From: Labyrinthula sp. Ha
Lineage: Eukaryota > Sar > Bigyra > Labyrinthulida > Labyrinthulaceae
DNA length: 64,000 nt
Direction of reading: 5' to 3'
NCBI GenBank assembly: GCA_015227615.1
Contig: JAALGZ010000055.1
Span: 124,001-188,000, forward strand
The notes under the pieces are model-generated. The model saw only the letters and a program-made list of their open reading frames with translations, did no database searches and was not told the DNA's origin. The translations under genes were made by a program, and so were the position numbers. Position 1 is the stretch's first letter, and every line of letters begins with the position of its first letter. Below are positions 1-10,961 of this stretch, one piece after another.

Positions 1-20
1 CAATGAATTAGCGAGTGTAA

Positions 21-36
21 ATTACACGCGTGTAAT
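21..36. repeat. 16-bp perfect palindrome
   Basis: The sequence ATTACACGCGTGTAAT equals its own reverse complement. It lies just beyond the stop codon of the minus-strand spliced gene that ends near 49, so it sits in that gene's presumed 3' flank. It could be a protein-binding site or chance; no partner site was seen. Confidence 0.5.
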
Positions 37-48
37 AAAAGTAATACC

Positions 49-419
49 CTATTCGCCGTGTGCCTTCATCTCAGCATGTCGGTAATAATTCTCCATGTGA
101 ACACAAAAAACTAAATATTTAGTACTACGTTGTCGGAAGTATACTTTGACTTCACCCTCTTGACCCGTTCTCCCACCTTAAAGAAATAGTGGTATCTCTT
201 CTTCGGTTGCTTAAGAATAGATAGCTGTGTACGACCAAGTGATCCTTCAGCTATTATTCTGGTATGAAGGAAAAGCAAAAGTTTCAGTTTAAATTAAGAG
301 AGAAACTTTTTCTAACTATTTTCTTTATTGTGAAGCCCTGGAACAAGTTCTATGGTTCCGCAAAGCATTTACCCTATCTCAAATATCTTGGAATTGTAGA
401 TACCAGTTACTCGAAAAAT
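49..419 (-). CDS. 3' exons of an unidentified spliced gene
   Basis: Three minus-strand segments join in frame: 419-373, 258-129 and 90-49. The implied introns are 114 nt (372-259) and 38 nt (128-91); both start with GT and end with AG, and the phases match (2 then 0). The joined reading contains the stretches FRVTGIYNSKIFEIG, KKRYHYFFKVGERVKRV and NYYRHAEMKAHGE before a TAG stop. Codon use is far more protein-like than the flanks. The residues around the first join do not match any family I can name with confidence; the basic, aromatic C-terminus gives no catalytic motif. More exons must lie upstream, and a further coding-like segment sits at 572-665, but I could not find a join that keeps the frame open. 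Treat it as the C-terminus of a real gene of unknown function. Confidence 0.5.
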
Positions 420-571
420 CTTTAGGCACCCAGGAAGGTTAACAAGTAGGTGAAATTGTGATTGGTATAAGTGTAATAAATTGAGACCCGTTACTGAGTT
501 GAGTTCAAGATGCTGTAGTTCAACCTACTCTTTGCATTGTTCTAGCAAGTGGAAAGAAAATAAGCACTAAC

Positions 572-665
572 TAAGAGATAAGGTATGGCGGTGAATCTTC
601 TTCGAAGAAAAACTTGATTAACTCGCATTTCTTCTCTACTTCACGGGATCGCGTGCTCTTGTTGT
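572..665 (-). other. Exon-like segment, unidentified
   Basis: After a pyrimidine-containing AACCTTCAG acceptor the minus strand stays open for about 31 codons and reads as a charged helix-like peptide including REVEKKCELIKFFFEED. It is followed either by an in-frame TAG or by a GTTAG donor with a possible 30-nt intron (571-542). It may be an internal exon of the gene ending at 49, or the last exon of a separate small gene. Function unknown. Confidence 0.35.
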
Positions 666-1924
666 CTGAAGGTTACATTCATAATTTAAAACACTGACAA
701 ATAGGTCTACTACTTCAAAAGAAAATGTCAATACTCGAATGACGGCATGAAAAAAATTTAGTCTTGATAATTTTTGGGAGATTTTTATATTCCTCAATTG
801 ATATTTTAGTCTTATTCATATATCAAAATTGGTCAAATTATTTTCAGACCAGAAGGTCAAGCACCAAATCTTTGAGCTGTTTTTTAAGCTAGATTTAAGC
901 TACAAAAACATCGTAAGATATAACCTACAGAATCTAATAAAATCCGGGAATAGATGATATCCAAAATGTAGTTCCCGGGAATGGGCGTTTTACCAACTTT
1001 TTCATTGGATCAAAGTATTGACATGGACTCCCTAGTGGGTATTATGACCAGGATCTCAATTGATACTCATAATAATATTAAAACTCACTCAAAGTGATTG
1101 GGCAAAACCTCAATATAACTCAAGCCAAATTCCAATTCTTCAAAATTCATTTGATATATCATGATTTCATCAAACGGTACCATTACCAAGTACTAACAAA
1201 CATCCATTAGTAATTCTGCCCAGCTCGAAATATCATTCACAATTGCTTCTAATGACGTGTCACAAATCTAAATTGAACCCTACAAAAGTAAAAGATTTAC
1301 GTTTTTTTGACTCCGGAGTCAAATACTCCTAAATCTCATTGGCCGAATTTTTAATTGCTCAAAAATTTTTTTTGAAAAAATCAAACCAACAAAATCAAAA
1401 TAAAAAATTTGAAATCGTGAAAGTTGCATGATAAAAGACAGGACAGGACAAAGCTAGGACCCCGAAAACACAATAATTTACAAGATTTAATAAGAGCTTA
1501 CAAGATTTAACAAGATTTTACAAGATCTAAGAAGATTTAGGAATATTTAAAACATGTTACAAGATTTAAAAATATTGAACAAATTTGAGTGCAAGAAGAG
1601 AGCCAGGAAAAACAAAAGGTAAATTTTGAACAAAATTGAGGTCAAGAAGCGAGTCAGTAAAACCAAAAGGTAGACATTGAATAAGATTTAGTGCTGCTCA
1701 GAGGGTTGAAAAAGCAGAATTTGGTCAAGGAAAAGGTTAAGGTTCAGGATTATTCAGAGCAACCTAGATTAGATGACGAATCCACTTAAGTTCTAAATTT
1801 TAATTCTAACAAAAATCTAAATCTTCCGAATTTCAGTTTTCAAAATTATTTGTCTTAAACTTCTAATTAAGTCACTTCATATATTTACATATGAACATCT
1901 ACACATATTTTCAAGTTTCTGTAT
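666..1924. other. Intergenic, AT-rich, with short repeats
   Basis: No open frame with coding character was seen. Near 1480-1560 a degenerate short repeat built on TACAAGATTTAA recurs about five times, and it runs into a 51-bp tandem repeat listed separately. One arm of an inverted repeat lies at about 1302-1382. Confidence 0.5.
1577..1690. repeat. 51-bp tandem repeat, about 2.2 copies
   Basis: A unit beginning GAACAAATTTGAG starts at 1577, recurs diverged at 1628 (GAACAAAATTGAG) and begins a third time near 1679. The copies share the words AAGA-GAG, CAG-AAAA and CAAAAGGTA. It is non-coding and of unknown role. Confidence 0.6.
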
Positions 1925-2041
1925 TCAAGCTATGGAAAAAGATTCAAATTCATCCTCATCTTCATCGAGGGCCGAGTGGGGAGGGAGGGCCGAGTCATGG
2001 GGAACATTTTTAAAGACGCGGGGAGCATAAAAGGCTCTCTG
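1925..2041 (-). other. Exon-like segment with acidic C-terminus
   Basis: Directly after a CGTAG acceptor, 38 codons stay open to a TGA. They carry a near-repeat of the words HDSALPP and PHSALDE and an acidic run DEDEDEFES. Local G+C is clearly above the surroundings. It looks like the last exon of a minus-strand gene, or a gene fragment trapped between the inverted repeats at 1302 and 2271. No upstream exon could be joined with confidence. Confidence 0.35.
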
Positions 2042-2417
2042 CTACGCTAGGGTTAAGTAACTTTAAATTCTAATGTTTTTTAACTTTTAATATATATTTT
2101 CTATCTTCTAGTACACTTCACTTTGTCCCCAGCCCCCTATCTTTTTTGTCTAAGTATTGGAAATTATTGTTCTGCGCATCGATTATTCAAACGAAGTATG
2201 ATGAAAAAAAATTTTGGGAAATCGATCTGACCAATGACATTACAAGGAGTATCCTACTCCAGAGTCAAAAGAACGGAGCCCAAAGTTAAACACTTTTACG
2301 AGATCCTAATCGTTATTCACAGAGAAATAAAAAAGAACTGTTAGATTTTATAATATTTACATTCAATTTATTATTTACTCAGGCTTATATCAAGTTTAAG
2401 TGTTTACGTTTTGTGAA

Positions 2418-3374
2418 ATGAATAGGTTGAACAATTTTCTTCGTTTAAGTGGCAACCCGTCTAATCGAAAATACTTTTACTGGGATCATGGAAATAATGA
2501 AATTAAAATATCCTGTCGCACCCGCTCTGCTTATTCAAATAAAAAAAATCTTGTTGATGTACATTATTTTTATGGGGGCCGTGACTTTCCTGTGAGAGAG
2601 AAAGCAAGAAGGGTGCAGATAGACATCAAGGAAACCCTACTAAGCATTAATATGTTGAAGCTGTTATTAAAAGAGTTGACTTGTCTTGAAGACATACAAA
2701 AGATTACTTTGATACTTGGGGAGAACAGTAAACATGCTTTTAGGTTATTGGATGTGTTGTTTAAAGGGGCCAAATACAAGATTAAGTTCTTGTACTTGCT
2801 GGACTTTCATTTTAGTAAAACAGACACAAGAGAACTCGGTCTATTATTCAATTTGATTTCAAAACAAATAAAACCGCATTTTTTATCTCTCCAAAGTGGA
2901 GATGATGGGCAAAATGAAGAATACAGAGCAAAGTTGTTGAACTTAGGTAAAAACTATTTTATTGAAATGAAGAGTACAAATATATCTATGTCTACTCTAC
3001 CAATCTTTACATCAATGTTTCGAATGCAGAGAGGTCCTCAAGATGCTTTTCAGAACTTGAGAGCATTTTTTCTTGTGGAATTCATTTTTTCAAGGGATTT
3101 ATGTGAAACGCTCGAAGCTTTGAGAAACTGTACCATCAGCGACCAAATAGAGATGATCAGGATTAGTTCGTCCAAAATAAAGCATTTATCCAATGCTTTT
3201 GCATATTTATGTTCATTAACGTTTCATTCTAAGAACTTGGAATTATTATATGTAAGATTTGACAATGAAGTGGCTGAAAGTGTTGCAATGAGGAAATATA
3301 TTTATGCTCAGAATAAACTATGGATAAGTTCTACTCGAATAATTTCACTAGCTATACCTATTAAAAGTTTATAA
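2418..3374 (+). CDS. Hypothetical protein, 318 aa
   Basis: The frame is open from 2400 (a GTG), but the first ATG is at 2418, which I take as the start. The product is a basic, leucine-rich soluble protein with no signal peptide or membrane segment. Several stretches with regular leucines and isoleucines (for example around residues 75-100 and 225-285) could be degenerate leucine-rich repeats, but the consensus is too weak to name the family. It converges on the PI-PLC gene with about 110 bp between the stops. A short 5' exon is possible because very small introns occur in this genome. Function unknown. Confidence 0.7.
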   Translation: MNRLNNFLRLSGNPSNRKYFYWDHGNNEIKISCRTRSAYSNKKNLVDVHYFYGGRDFPVREKARRVQIDIKETLLSINMLKLLLKELTCLEDIQKITLILGENSKHAFRLLDVLFKGAKYKIKFLYLLDFHFSKTDTRELGLLFNLISKQIKPHFLSLQSGDDGQNEEYRAKLLNLGKNYFIEMKSTNISMSTLPIFTSMFRMQRGPQDAFQNLRAFFLVEFIFSRDLCETLEALRNCTISDQIEMIRISSSKIKHLSNAFAYLCSLTFHSKNLELLYVRFDNEVAESVAMRKYIYAQNKLWISSTRIISLAIPIKSL

Positions 3375-3484
3375 GTAAAAATGTTTTCGTATGTTTACGT
3401 ATAACAGACTACAAAAAGGATATAACAATATTCCTACCTAATAAAACTATTACATTTGAAAAGTTTTTATTTACATATTTCTAG

Positions 3485-5245
3485 CTATTTATTATGCATA
3501 TTATATAAAATTATTTCTTGGACTATTTCATCTGTGAGAAAATCATGCGTAAGGATATTTACTCTGGTAGTTGAGTAACAATTAGTACCATCTCTTTCTG
3601 TAAGCAAATGTATTTTGTCTAAAACTATCTGGTTTGTTTTCTCTGCAAGTTTTCTTAATCCACCTGAACCTACTATTTCATCATTCAGGAAAAGAAACTG
3701 AAAACTTGGAAAAAACTCGAAGAATACATCAACTGCAGAAACGGCAACTTGTCCATTCAAAAGAACAAATCTACTGTCATAAGAATAATAAATAAAATCC
3801 TCTTCTCTTGTTCTCACAGGTCCATTACGCGCATCAAAAGGTGTAGAATAATTATATGGGTTCAAAGGGGTTGGTTTATAGTTACACAAATAATCATAAA
3901 GGACCTCCGAAAAGGAGTTAAAATTATTGTATTCATCTTCTTTCCAAGTATTATGAAAGTGTTTATTGTGCCAAACAGATGAAGATGTATTCTTATGATA
4001 ATTTAGATGCTGTACAAGATCTGTTTCTAATAGGTGAATGTCATCAATATAATCTGAGAATATTTTGTTGCAATCTTGATCACTGCATACTAATATTATA
4101 TTCTTTCCTCTTGAAGTTAAATTTCCTATTGTATCTAATTTCTCATGCAGATATACCAATTTTTCTTTCAACTCTGAAACTTCTTCTAAAACAGAGGAAT
4201 AGTATTTTTTTTCTTTTGAAGCTCTTGTTCTTTGATAAAAATCAGGTTTCATTTGAACTATAACAACTTCAGTAGGATGATCGGAAACGAAATTAACCAC
4301 TTGCTGAAGAGCATTTTTAAATCCTAAGTAATGCAAAACAGGTCCATGACATAATTTGGCTTGTTTATCTTCTGCATCACATAACCTAATATCTATAGAA
4401 CGAATGCCCATTTCAAGTTGCTGAGTAATATTTTTATCATTAGTTGCAGAAAAAGGTTCAACAAAATGATAAAAAAAAGGGTTACCTTGAAAATCACCTT
4501 CAATAGCACCTGAGTCATGAGAACCTGGTAATAATAGTTCTAGCATATGTTTGTGTTGAAAGTCTTTCATCCATTCTTTTCGTTCAGTAAAAGAAGATGA
4601 AGTTCTTAATAAGTTTTGTTGTGAAAGTGCATCGTGACTTAACACAGTTTTAATAGAAAATAAAAGTAATTGCAATAAACTCACAATAAAAATGTTGAAC
4701 AGAAAATATTTGTAAAAAGAATTTTTATTTTGGTTTTCTATTTTCTCGGTTTTAGAGGAAATAGAAAGTATAGAGTCTCTTTTGGTTTGTTCATACTTCT
4801 TTTTGCTAAAGCACTTCTTGTATAATAAACTTAACATTGAATAAAACATAGAAAGAACAAGACAGAGGAGAAAACTAACAAGAGATTTACAAAGAGCTCT
4901 TGAACTTTGAACTTTGTTATCAGCGCAAGCATGGAAAATAGAAATAGGGATTCCAAAGAGTAAAGGCAATCTTTCAAAAAATTGAACAAAGGTACTATCA
5001 GGTTGCCCTAATGTAAATAATCCAATAAAAAAGGATATCAAGAACCAAAGGCTCAACAGGAGAAGAGCAACAGGTTTCCTGTTTGCAAGAAGCGTTTGTG
5101 GAAAAGCATACTTCAGCTTTCTTGGCAACTCTGTTTCGGTATAGATAATGGATGAGTCTTCTTTGGAGTTCATTTCAATATCATCTAAAACAAACACTAC
5201 ACTTGATCTTCTCTGTTTTTGACTTATCATTCTTACTTCTTGCAT
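3485..5245 (-). CDS. Membrane-anchored PI-PLC X-domain protein
   Basis: This 586-residue protein has an N-terminal half with about three hydrophobic segments (near residues 58-79, 118-141 and 180-198) and a C-terminal phosphatidylinositol phospholipase C X domain (about 230-430). The catalytic box is visible: GSHDS at 241-245 with the first active-site histidine at 243, RSIDIRLCD at 282-290, and CHG at 299-301 with the second histidine at 300. The family cleaves phosphoinositides or related glycerophosphodiesters to a cyclic phosphate and diacylglycerol. No Y, C2 or PH domain is present, so this is the PI-PLC-XD type rather than a signalling PLC. The ATG at 5245 is the first in frame. The topology suggests a catalytic domain tethered to an internal or plasma membrane; the exact substrate cannot be read from sequence. 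Confidence 0.85.
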   Translation of the reverse strand: MQEVRMISQKQRRSSVVFVLDDIEMNSKEDSSIIYTETELPRKLKYAFPQTLLANRKPVALLLLSLWFLISFFIGLFTLGQPDSTFVQFFERLPLLFGIPISIFHACADNKVQSSRALCKSLVSFLLCLVLSMFYSMLSLLYKKCFSKKKYEQTKRDSILSISSKTEKIENQNKNSFYKYFLFNIFIVSLLQLLLFSIKTVLSHDALSQQNLLRTSSSFTERKEWMKDFQHKHMLELLLPGSHDSGAIEGDFQGNPFFYHFVEPFSATNDKNITQQLEMGIRSIDIRLCDAEDKQAKLCHGPVLHYLGFKNALQQVVNFVSDHPTEVVIVQMKPDFYQRTRASKEKKYYSSVLEEVSELKEKLVYLHEKLDTIGNLTSRGKNIILVCSDQDCNKIFSDYIDDIHLLETDLVQHLNYHKNTSSSVWHNKHFHNTWKEDEYNNFNSFSEVLYDYLCNYKPTPLNPYNYSTPFDARNGPVRTREEDFIYYSYDSRFVLLNGQVAVSAVDVFFEFFPSFQFLFLNDEIVGSGGLRKLAEKTNQIVLDKIHLLTERDGTNCYSTTRVNILTHDFLTDEIVQEIILYNMHNK

Positions 5246-5615
5246 TAGAAGATATATTCGGGTTTTAGCCGTTACTTCATGTCATATATCTGAATAATTC
5301 TGTTGCTAAGGTAATGTCCTATCGGGGTTTTATAACACTAGCGCTGGTACATATTTGTGGATGTTACCAACTGTTATCTCCCAGATTCATAAGAGTTATA
5401 ATTCCTTTGAAAGTAAAGTATTTAAATAGGAAATTACCACAAGAGTTATACATGATTTCACGATACAATTTTTTTTTAGTTTTCGAGATATAATTACCCC
5501 TTTTCTTATACCCACTTTCTTCCCGAAAACAGATATTGTGACATGTAAGGACGAACATTCATTCCCATATTTCATTCGTATTCACAAAAAATGAAAAAGA
5601 GAAAGCTGAAGGTTA

Positions 5616-5795
5616 ATGTTTCAAAGAAATAGCGAGGAAAATTATACTAGGAAGAGGAGTGTCCGTAGTAGAAATTATATATTGCACCCAGTTTCAATCG
5701 CAGAATACTTTAATCCATTGAGTTTGTTGAAAACGCCCCAGAGTAGTGAAAGAACGAGTATATTTTCAGCGAAACAAGAAAGATGTAGCTCCTAG
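5616..5795 (+). other. Possible small gene or first exon, 59 codons
   Basis: An ATG at 5616 opens a frame of 59 codons ending in TAG at 5793. Its composition is protein-like (for example HPVSIAEYFNPLSLL), with many Ser, Arg and Asn. It lies divergently 370 bp from the PI-PLC start. A GTAG inside the frame near 5786 could be a splice donor, so it may be a first exon. No family is recognised. Confidence 0.35.
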
Positions 5796-8700
5796 GTTAA
5801 GAATATCGATTGCTATCCATTCCTGTGAAAGATGACATGGTGGGGCAGAACTAAAGTCATAAACCCAACTATACAAGATCTCCAGTTAGATACTAGATTT
5901 TACAATGAATTTGAAATTAATATTTATATTTCCATGAATTGAAAGTACGCTAAACAGGAGTTTGCTTTGAACTTGTTCCCATTATTGTAGCCCTTGCAAT
6001 AAGGTGTGAAACTATACGACCTTTCGTTAAACATTCATATAGCGTAGAGGTGTGTGAAAAAAAAGTAAACAGAAGAGTGTGGTCGTTGCAGCTATTTCAC
6101 ACTTGAAAGTGTTTATGTCATTCAGGTTGATGGCTAAGGTTAAGTTTTAATGGCTAGTACAACTCGTCACCAATAAGAACTGATGATTCTTGTAAAGGTA
6201 CTCAAGTTTCATAACTCTTCAACGGCGTTTTCTACCTCCCCGAATTGACAAAAATATTCTCCTTTGGTATCGTATGGTTTTTTCCATTACAAGGCCCATT
6301 AATGTTGTGACTAGCGAGCTAATTGCTAATGAATAGTATTATCGGCTTGAGAGCTGCTTCGATAGATGAGAAGGAAATTAGGTTGCTTTCCTCCGACTAC
6401 ACTCTTATTTGAGAAGGCTGGTTCCTTCAGAATCATGTCTTGTTGTATGAACATCTCTTTTGTTTTGGGTTTTGGTCAAAGGTAATATAGTCGTTGCTCT
6501 ACCCAATGCTTAAATTTCTGTTTAAGCGAAGATAATGTGTTATTTTTTTTTTTTTCTCTGAAACCTGCATCTATTTCGTTAAATCTATTTGATTTGCCCC
6601 ATTAAGGTCACTAAGTTACAGCATGTTTGCAGCTGTGCTGGGCTGTATAAAACTCGGTAGCAGGATAAATCTTAATTCATATCACCTTCCTAACTATCCA
6701 CAAAGTAAGAAATTTCATATCTTTATTTTTAGGTACATTAAACATATGTTGGCAGTCTTGCTTCTGGTGCATCGAACATAGCTAGCATTTGTTTTTGCAT
6801 AATAAGAGTAGGTTAGGGGGGGTTATATTTTTTTTAACTGTTGGAAAATCAAGGGTTCAAATTTTTGACTAGCACATGGAAACTCAACTCACTATTTTCC
6901 TCATTTGGCCACTCCTGTATCCATTCAGTCTTGAGCGATGACCAGTTTTCTTTCAATACTTCGCATTCTGTGGATTGCCGTTGTATCACCGTTTAGAGAC
7001 AAAATCTGGTTATTTTAAAGTTGGGTAGAAACATTCTAAATGCTGAGATTGCAATCATTTAAGGTATCAACACTCGAAGAAGGAATTGAACTATCTTCCT
7101 ACTCTCGCTCCGGAACTTTATGTTTCCGCACGTGTCATACTACCATTTTGTAAACCTGAGAATCTTCCCTTGTTGCAACAAATTAATTTAACATTTCTCT
7201 TAATTTTTTTGATTGCCGTAAATTTCAGTTATGATAAAACGTGTAAAGCTCTTCTAGGTACATGGGGATTCGAGGTCTCTTAAGATCTCTTGAAAAAAGA
7301 GCGGTAGATTTGCCCCTTTCGCTAATTCTCTGCAAGTTTTCATCTAAGTTATGCCTTAAATGACGCAGTTACATTTTTCCTCTTTCCTTTGGATCAGAAC
7401 AAGATTTCAGAGAGAAACTATGAGGGAAGCTAACCAAGGTGGCGACCTTTTATGGTTACTCCATAATTTACTGGAGAACTAGCTAGAACAAGTTCTGATT
7501 GATCTCTCAGTTTGGTCTTGTTCGGGGTATTTTCAAATAATAATCCACATGCGTTCACCAGCTGAGGGTGTCTTGGGCATGACAGTTTGTTTACTGTGAA
7601 TTCTCAACTTGGTCAATATTTAATACTAGTTGCGTCTTGGGTCGCTATTAGGTAACGTTCACTGCTATTAGTAGTGGAATATTTGTCATTTTGCCCTAAC
7701 GTTAACAATGTTGGTAGTAATGAAATTTGCAATTTTCGCAACTGACTTTAGTTTTGCGTTCATTGACACACTAAAGTTAACTTGTCGGTTGAAGTGTTTT
7801 TTCTTGGAAATTCATTTTTTTGCACAGTAAATTATATCTCCTTTATTAACTAAAGTTGTGAAAAGACACGATTAGAAGTCAAAATGGTTATTGAGCAGAG
7901 GAAACTAAGTTAAACTGCTAGAACTTAGAAGCCTCAACCATTTAATACCTCGACACCTATCTTCAAATGATCAGTTTGGTTAAATTATCAGTTGACCGAA
8001 GTTTCTATTTTGAGTTTCTGGAAAATGATAAAGTCTAGAGCCAATTTAAAAATGAAATGGATGTTGTAGTGTACTAAGTCGCCTGATCTCGTTGCTGAGG
8101 ACCCCAATGGTATTATTGAAAGGTTGATTTTGCTTGATCTTTTAACGCTTACCAGTTGTAAGGCAGAATTCTTGAGCTAAGAAGAATAAAAAGTAAAGAC
8201 GTAACTCTTCAGTTAAATAAATATAAGTATTTAAATCTGTTAAAAGTTAAAGCTGCAAACCATACTAACAACTTCCTCTAGTTTTTAAATTTAAACGTCA
8301 GCCTGCCAGTGTCATTTTTCATCTACATTTTTCTCGTATATACTCCAACAATTTTCCAAATGAATATTTCTTGGATGCTCAGTCTTATCCCACGTTGGTG
8401 TTACATAGATTTTTGGGTTTGACAATATTTCGAAACTTTATAACGCGAGAAAATGTCAACTGAGGATGATATATGTCTCTAATCTAACCCTCGAACAACC
8501 TCGACAACTATAACTTTAGATGATTAGTTAAGTGAAAGAACGAAAAGCATTTTCTTACGTTAAATTAAGGTTGAGATAAACTTATCTTTTTTATGAAATA
8601 AAACTTCTTGCTTTATTCTTTTCAAAAGTTCAACGTGTTAATCTTTCTAATTTCTAACGTTCACTCCCCTGGTCATTTTTATTCTGAATAATATTGCTGG

Positions 8701-9012
8701 GACATTTTTCGTTTGTAATATATTATATCTATCTGATAAAATCATCACGGGAATTTCTCTCAAACATAAATATCTCGAAACAATTTATTCCATACCAGCC
8801 TCTAACTAAACTTAATTATCGAGAGATGAGATTTAAATTGATACAAAATTCTTGTCTTGAAAAAGATTACTACAACGGTTATTTTACATTGAATTTACGA
8901 TATGATTTGAGAGTTATTTCATCTCCTAATTACAAACGAGTAGTGAAAGTGTTCTCGACAGAACTAGACTGAACCGTTTACTCAAATTAAATCTAACCAG
9001 AAAAAGAAGAAA
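5796..9012. other. Intergenic, nothing clear
   Basis: About 3.2 kb of AT-rich sequence with stops in all frames. Small frames at 7086-7283 and 8694-8972 open with non-ATG codons and lack coding character. The last few hundred bases must hold the tetraspanin promoter, but no specific box stands out. Confidence 0.5.
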
Positions 9013-9810
9013 ATGTGCGAATGTTGTAAAGACCTCAGCGAAAACTATTTGCAGTTTTTGAACTCCTTTGTTGGACTTATTGGACTTGGACTTATTATCT
9101 TTTCGGCACTTGCCTTATCTGAACTAGAGAACGATTACGAGGAAATATTCAACAACTTTTTGCTATATGGACCCCTGTTCTTTGGAATTGGATTGCTTTT
9201 GGTAGCAATTTTAGGTTGTGTTGCTGTAAGTAAACATAATCGTTCTTTGCTTTTCATCTACTTCTTCTTTGTATTATGCGCTACCGTAGTTGTCCTAGCT
9301 TGTGGTGCTGTGATACTTGCCTTTAGCGGGGAACTCGATGAGGTAGAAAATGCAAATGTTCAGGACAGTTCCTCAAATGTTGTGGAGAGAATTACAGACT
9401 TTGAACTCGCAGTGTTTCAAAAATGTTGTGTTGATAGTGATGAGTTTAACAACGGAGACATTGACGCACCAGAACTTTGTGAGAATGATGAAAACCTTGC
9501 AGTTTGTATCACTGATGAGGAAAGGTTCGATGATTTTGTTGAAGTTGTCGGAAACAGCGTATGTACTGGACTTGAAGAGATTGAAATTGATGGTGCGCCA
9601 GTTGTGGGAGATGTAGATGATGGTGGCTGTGGTGGCGGTTCTCCAGAAACCTTTGTCGAGTCTTTAACGCAGTACTTGACTGATAACATTAGACCACTCG
9701 GAGCTTTGGCAGTTGCCTTAAGTGTTATCTTAATGTTTGACCTTATTGCTACCTGTGTTATGCTCTGGAGTAAGAAGGATGAGTATAACGAGAAGCAGTA
9801 CTATAAGTAA
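9013..9810 (+). CDS. Tetraspanin-family protein
   Basis: This 265-residue protein has the tetraspanin layout: a short Cys-rich N-terminus, TM1 (13-35), a small first loop, TM2 (51-73), TM3 (79-104), a large extracellular loop (105-228), TM4 (229-252) and a short charged tail. The large loop carries the hallmark double cysteine at 138-139, although the usual CCG is CCV here, plus further cysteines at 156, 165, 184 and 206 that could form the stabilising disulfides. The loop is strongly acidic and has a Gly/Asp-rich stretch near 195-210. Tetraspanins organise membrane microdomains and bind partner proteins; the partner cannot be inferred. A possible poly(A) signal AATAAA lies near 9998. The gene is isolated, with 3 kb empty upstream and 8 kb downstream. 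Confidence 0.85.
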   Translation: MCECCKDLSENYLQFLNSFVGLIGLGLIIFSALALSELENDYEEIFNNFLLYGPLFFGIGLLLVAILGCVAVSKHNRSLLFIYFFFVLCATVVVLACGAVILAFSGELDEVENANVQDSSSNVVERITDFELAVFQKCCVDSDEFNNGDIDAPELCENDENLAVCITDEERFDDFVEVVGNSVCTGLEEIEIDGAPVVGDVDDGGCGGGSPETFVESLTQYLTDNIRPLGALAVALSVILMFDLIATCVMLWSKKDEYNEKQYYK

Positions 9811-10961
9811 GCAAACGAGAAAAATGTCGGGTATCGTTGGAATAATATTTAAAATATTAATATCGATCTTTTGCAAGTCTAAAGAGCTTGATATATCTAA
9901 AAACCTTATGAATCAGTGTAACCCTAGGACCAAGTTGAGATTTATTTGAAAGTGTACATAGTTAGTTGTTTCCCTAGTTTAAACGTTTTCTTTAGAGAAT
10001 AAAGCTGATTTCCTAGAATAAAATAACGGTCTAAATGGTCATATCTGTACCTTTTCTTTCGAACTATATTACAAAATTATCATTCTTGATAATTAAGCTT
10101 CTTTTTTTTCTTTGCTACACAAATTGAAAAGCAAATCTAAACCATAGATTCAGCCCAGGCTCTTTTCTTGCGCCAATCGTGTCTGGGACCCTCACACGCC
10201 ATTCACATGTGGCCTAGAAAGGGATCAGATTTAGCACTTTAGAGACCTGCACACTCTCAATTTTGGTTATATTACTTACCTTTAACTAACCTCGTACAGA
10301 TTAACCTTCAGAACACCTGAAAAGAATCAATACCTGCTGTGAGAAGAATCAGAGTAATATAAGTGTTTATTCTTAATTAATAGATTTACACAGAGTTAGT
10401 AGGTTAAACTCTAATGAAAAAATTAAGAAGAAATCATAAGTACAAGTAAGCGACCTGTTTCTGGGAAAAATCTTCTCCATCGTAGTCAAAAACTTTGAGC
10501 GTCTCTCTTTAATTCTTACTCTGAGTCAAACAATTAGCAAATTCTAGATTTGGTTTCATAGTTATGATTACACTTAACATGCTAGAGCTAAAAAAAACTG
10601 CAATACTTATTCTACTTCAAGAGACAATATTAAATCTAGTTAATGGTGCCCTAGATAAAACCATTTTTTAACGTTTTCTTATGAGTGCATAGGTATCTCG
10701 ATCTACTACGTAAAAAAAGTTTATATAGGAATACCAGAACATTTGGTACTTCCATGCCCTTAATTAAACCAGAGCTCTTGCATCTAACGCTAATTCTTTT
10801 GAAGCGTAGTTTCCTTGGAATATATTTTGTTCATTACTCCTGTATAAAAGATCCTGCATGTTACAGTTAGGAAATTTTTTGGGGAGTACTGTCTCCTGGA
10901 TTAAGTTAGATTTATTCCTGAAGCATGTCAACCCGAGCAACTAAACATTTTCTACTTTATA

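Larger units (their letters stand above)
1302..2271. repeat. Segment bounded by imperfect inverted repeats
   Basis: The left arm (about 1302-1382, plus strand) and the right arm (about 2271-2199, read on the minus strand) share the same series of words: TTTTGACTC, a GGAGT, ATACTCCT, TCATTGG and an A/T-rich tail. Both arms read inward, so together they form imperfect terminal inverted repeats about 70 bp long around a 0.97-kb segment. This resembles a non-autonomous DNA transposon, but no transposase frame is inside and no target duplication could be made out. An exon-like segment at 1925-2041 lies within it. Confidence 0.4.

Noticed and set aside
2400-2417. Upstream GTG start of the protein at 2418
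   Set aside because: Nuclear genes of this kind start at ATG; the first ATG (2418) is used instead. The same reasoning moved the starts of COX11, the DUF218 protein, the small Tim and the membrane protein at 30708.
8694-8972. 92-codon open frame upstream of the tetraspanin
   Set aside because: It opens with TTG, has AT-driven composition and no homologue or splice context that I can see.
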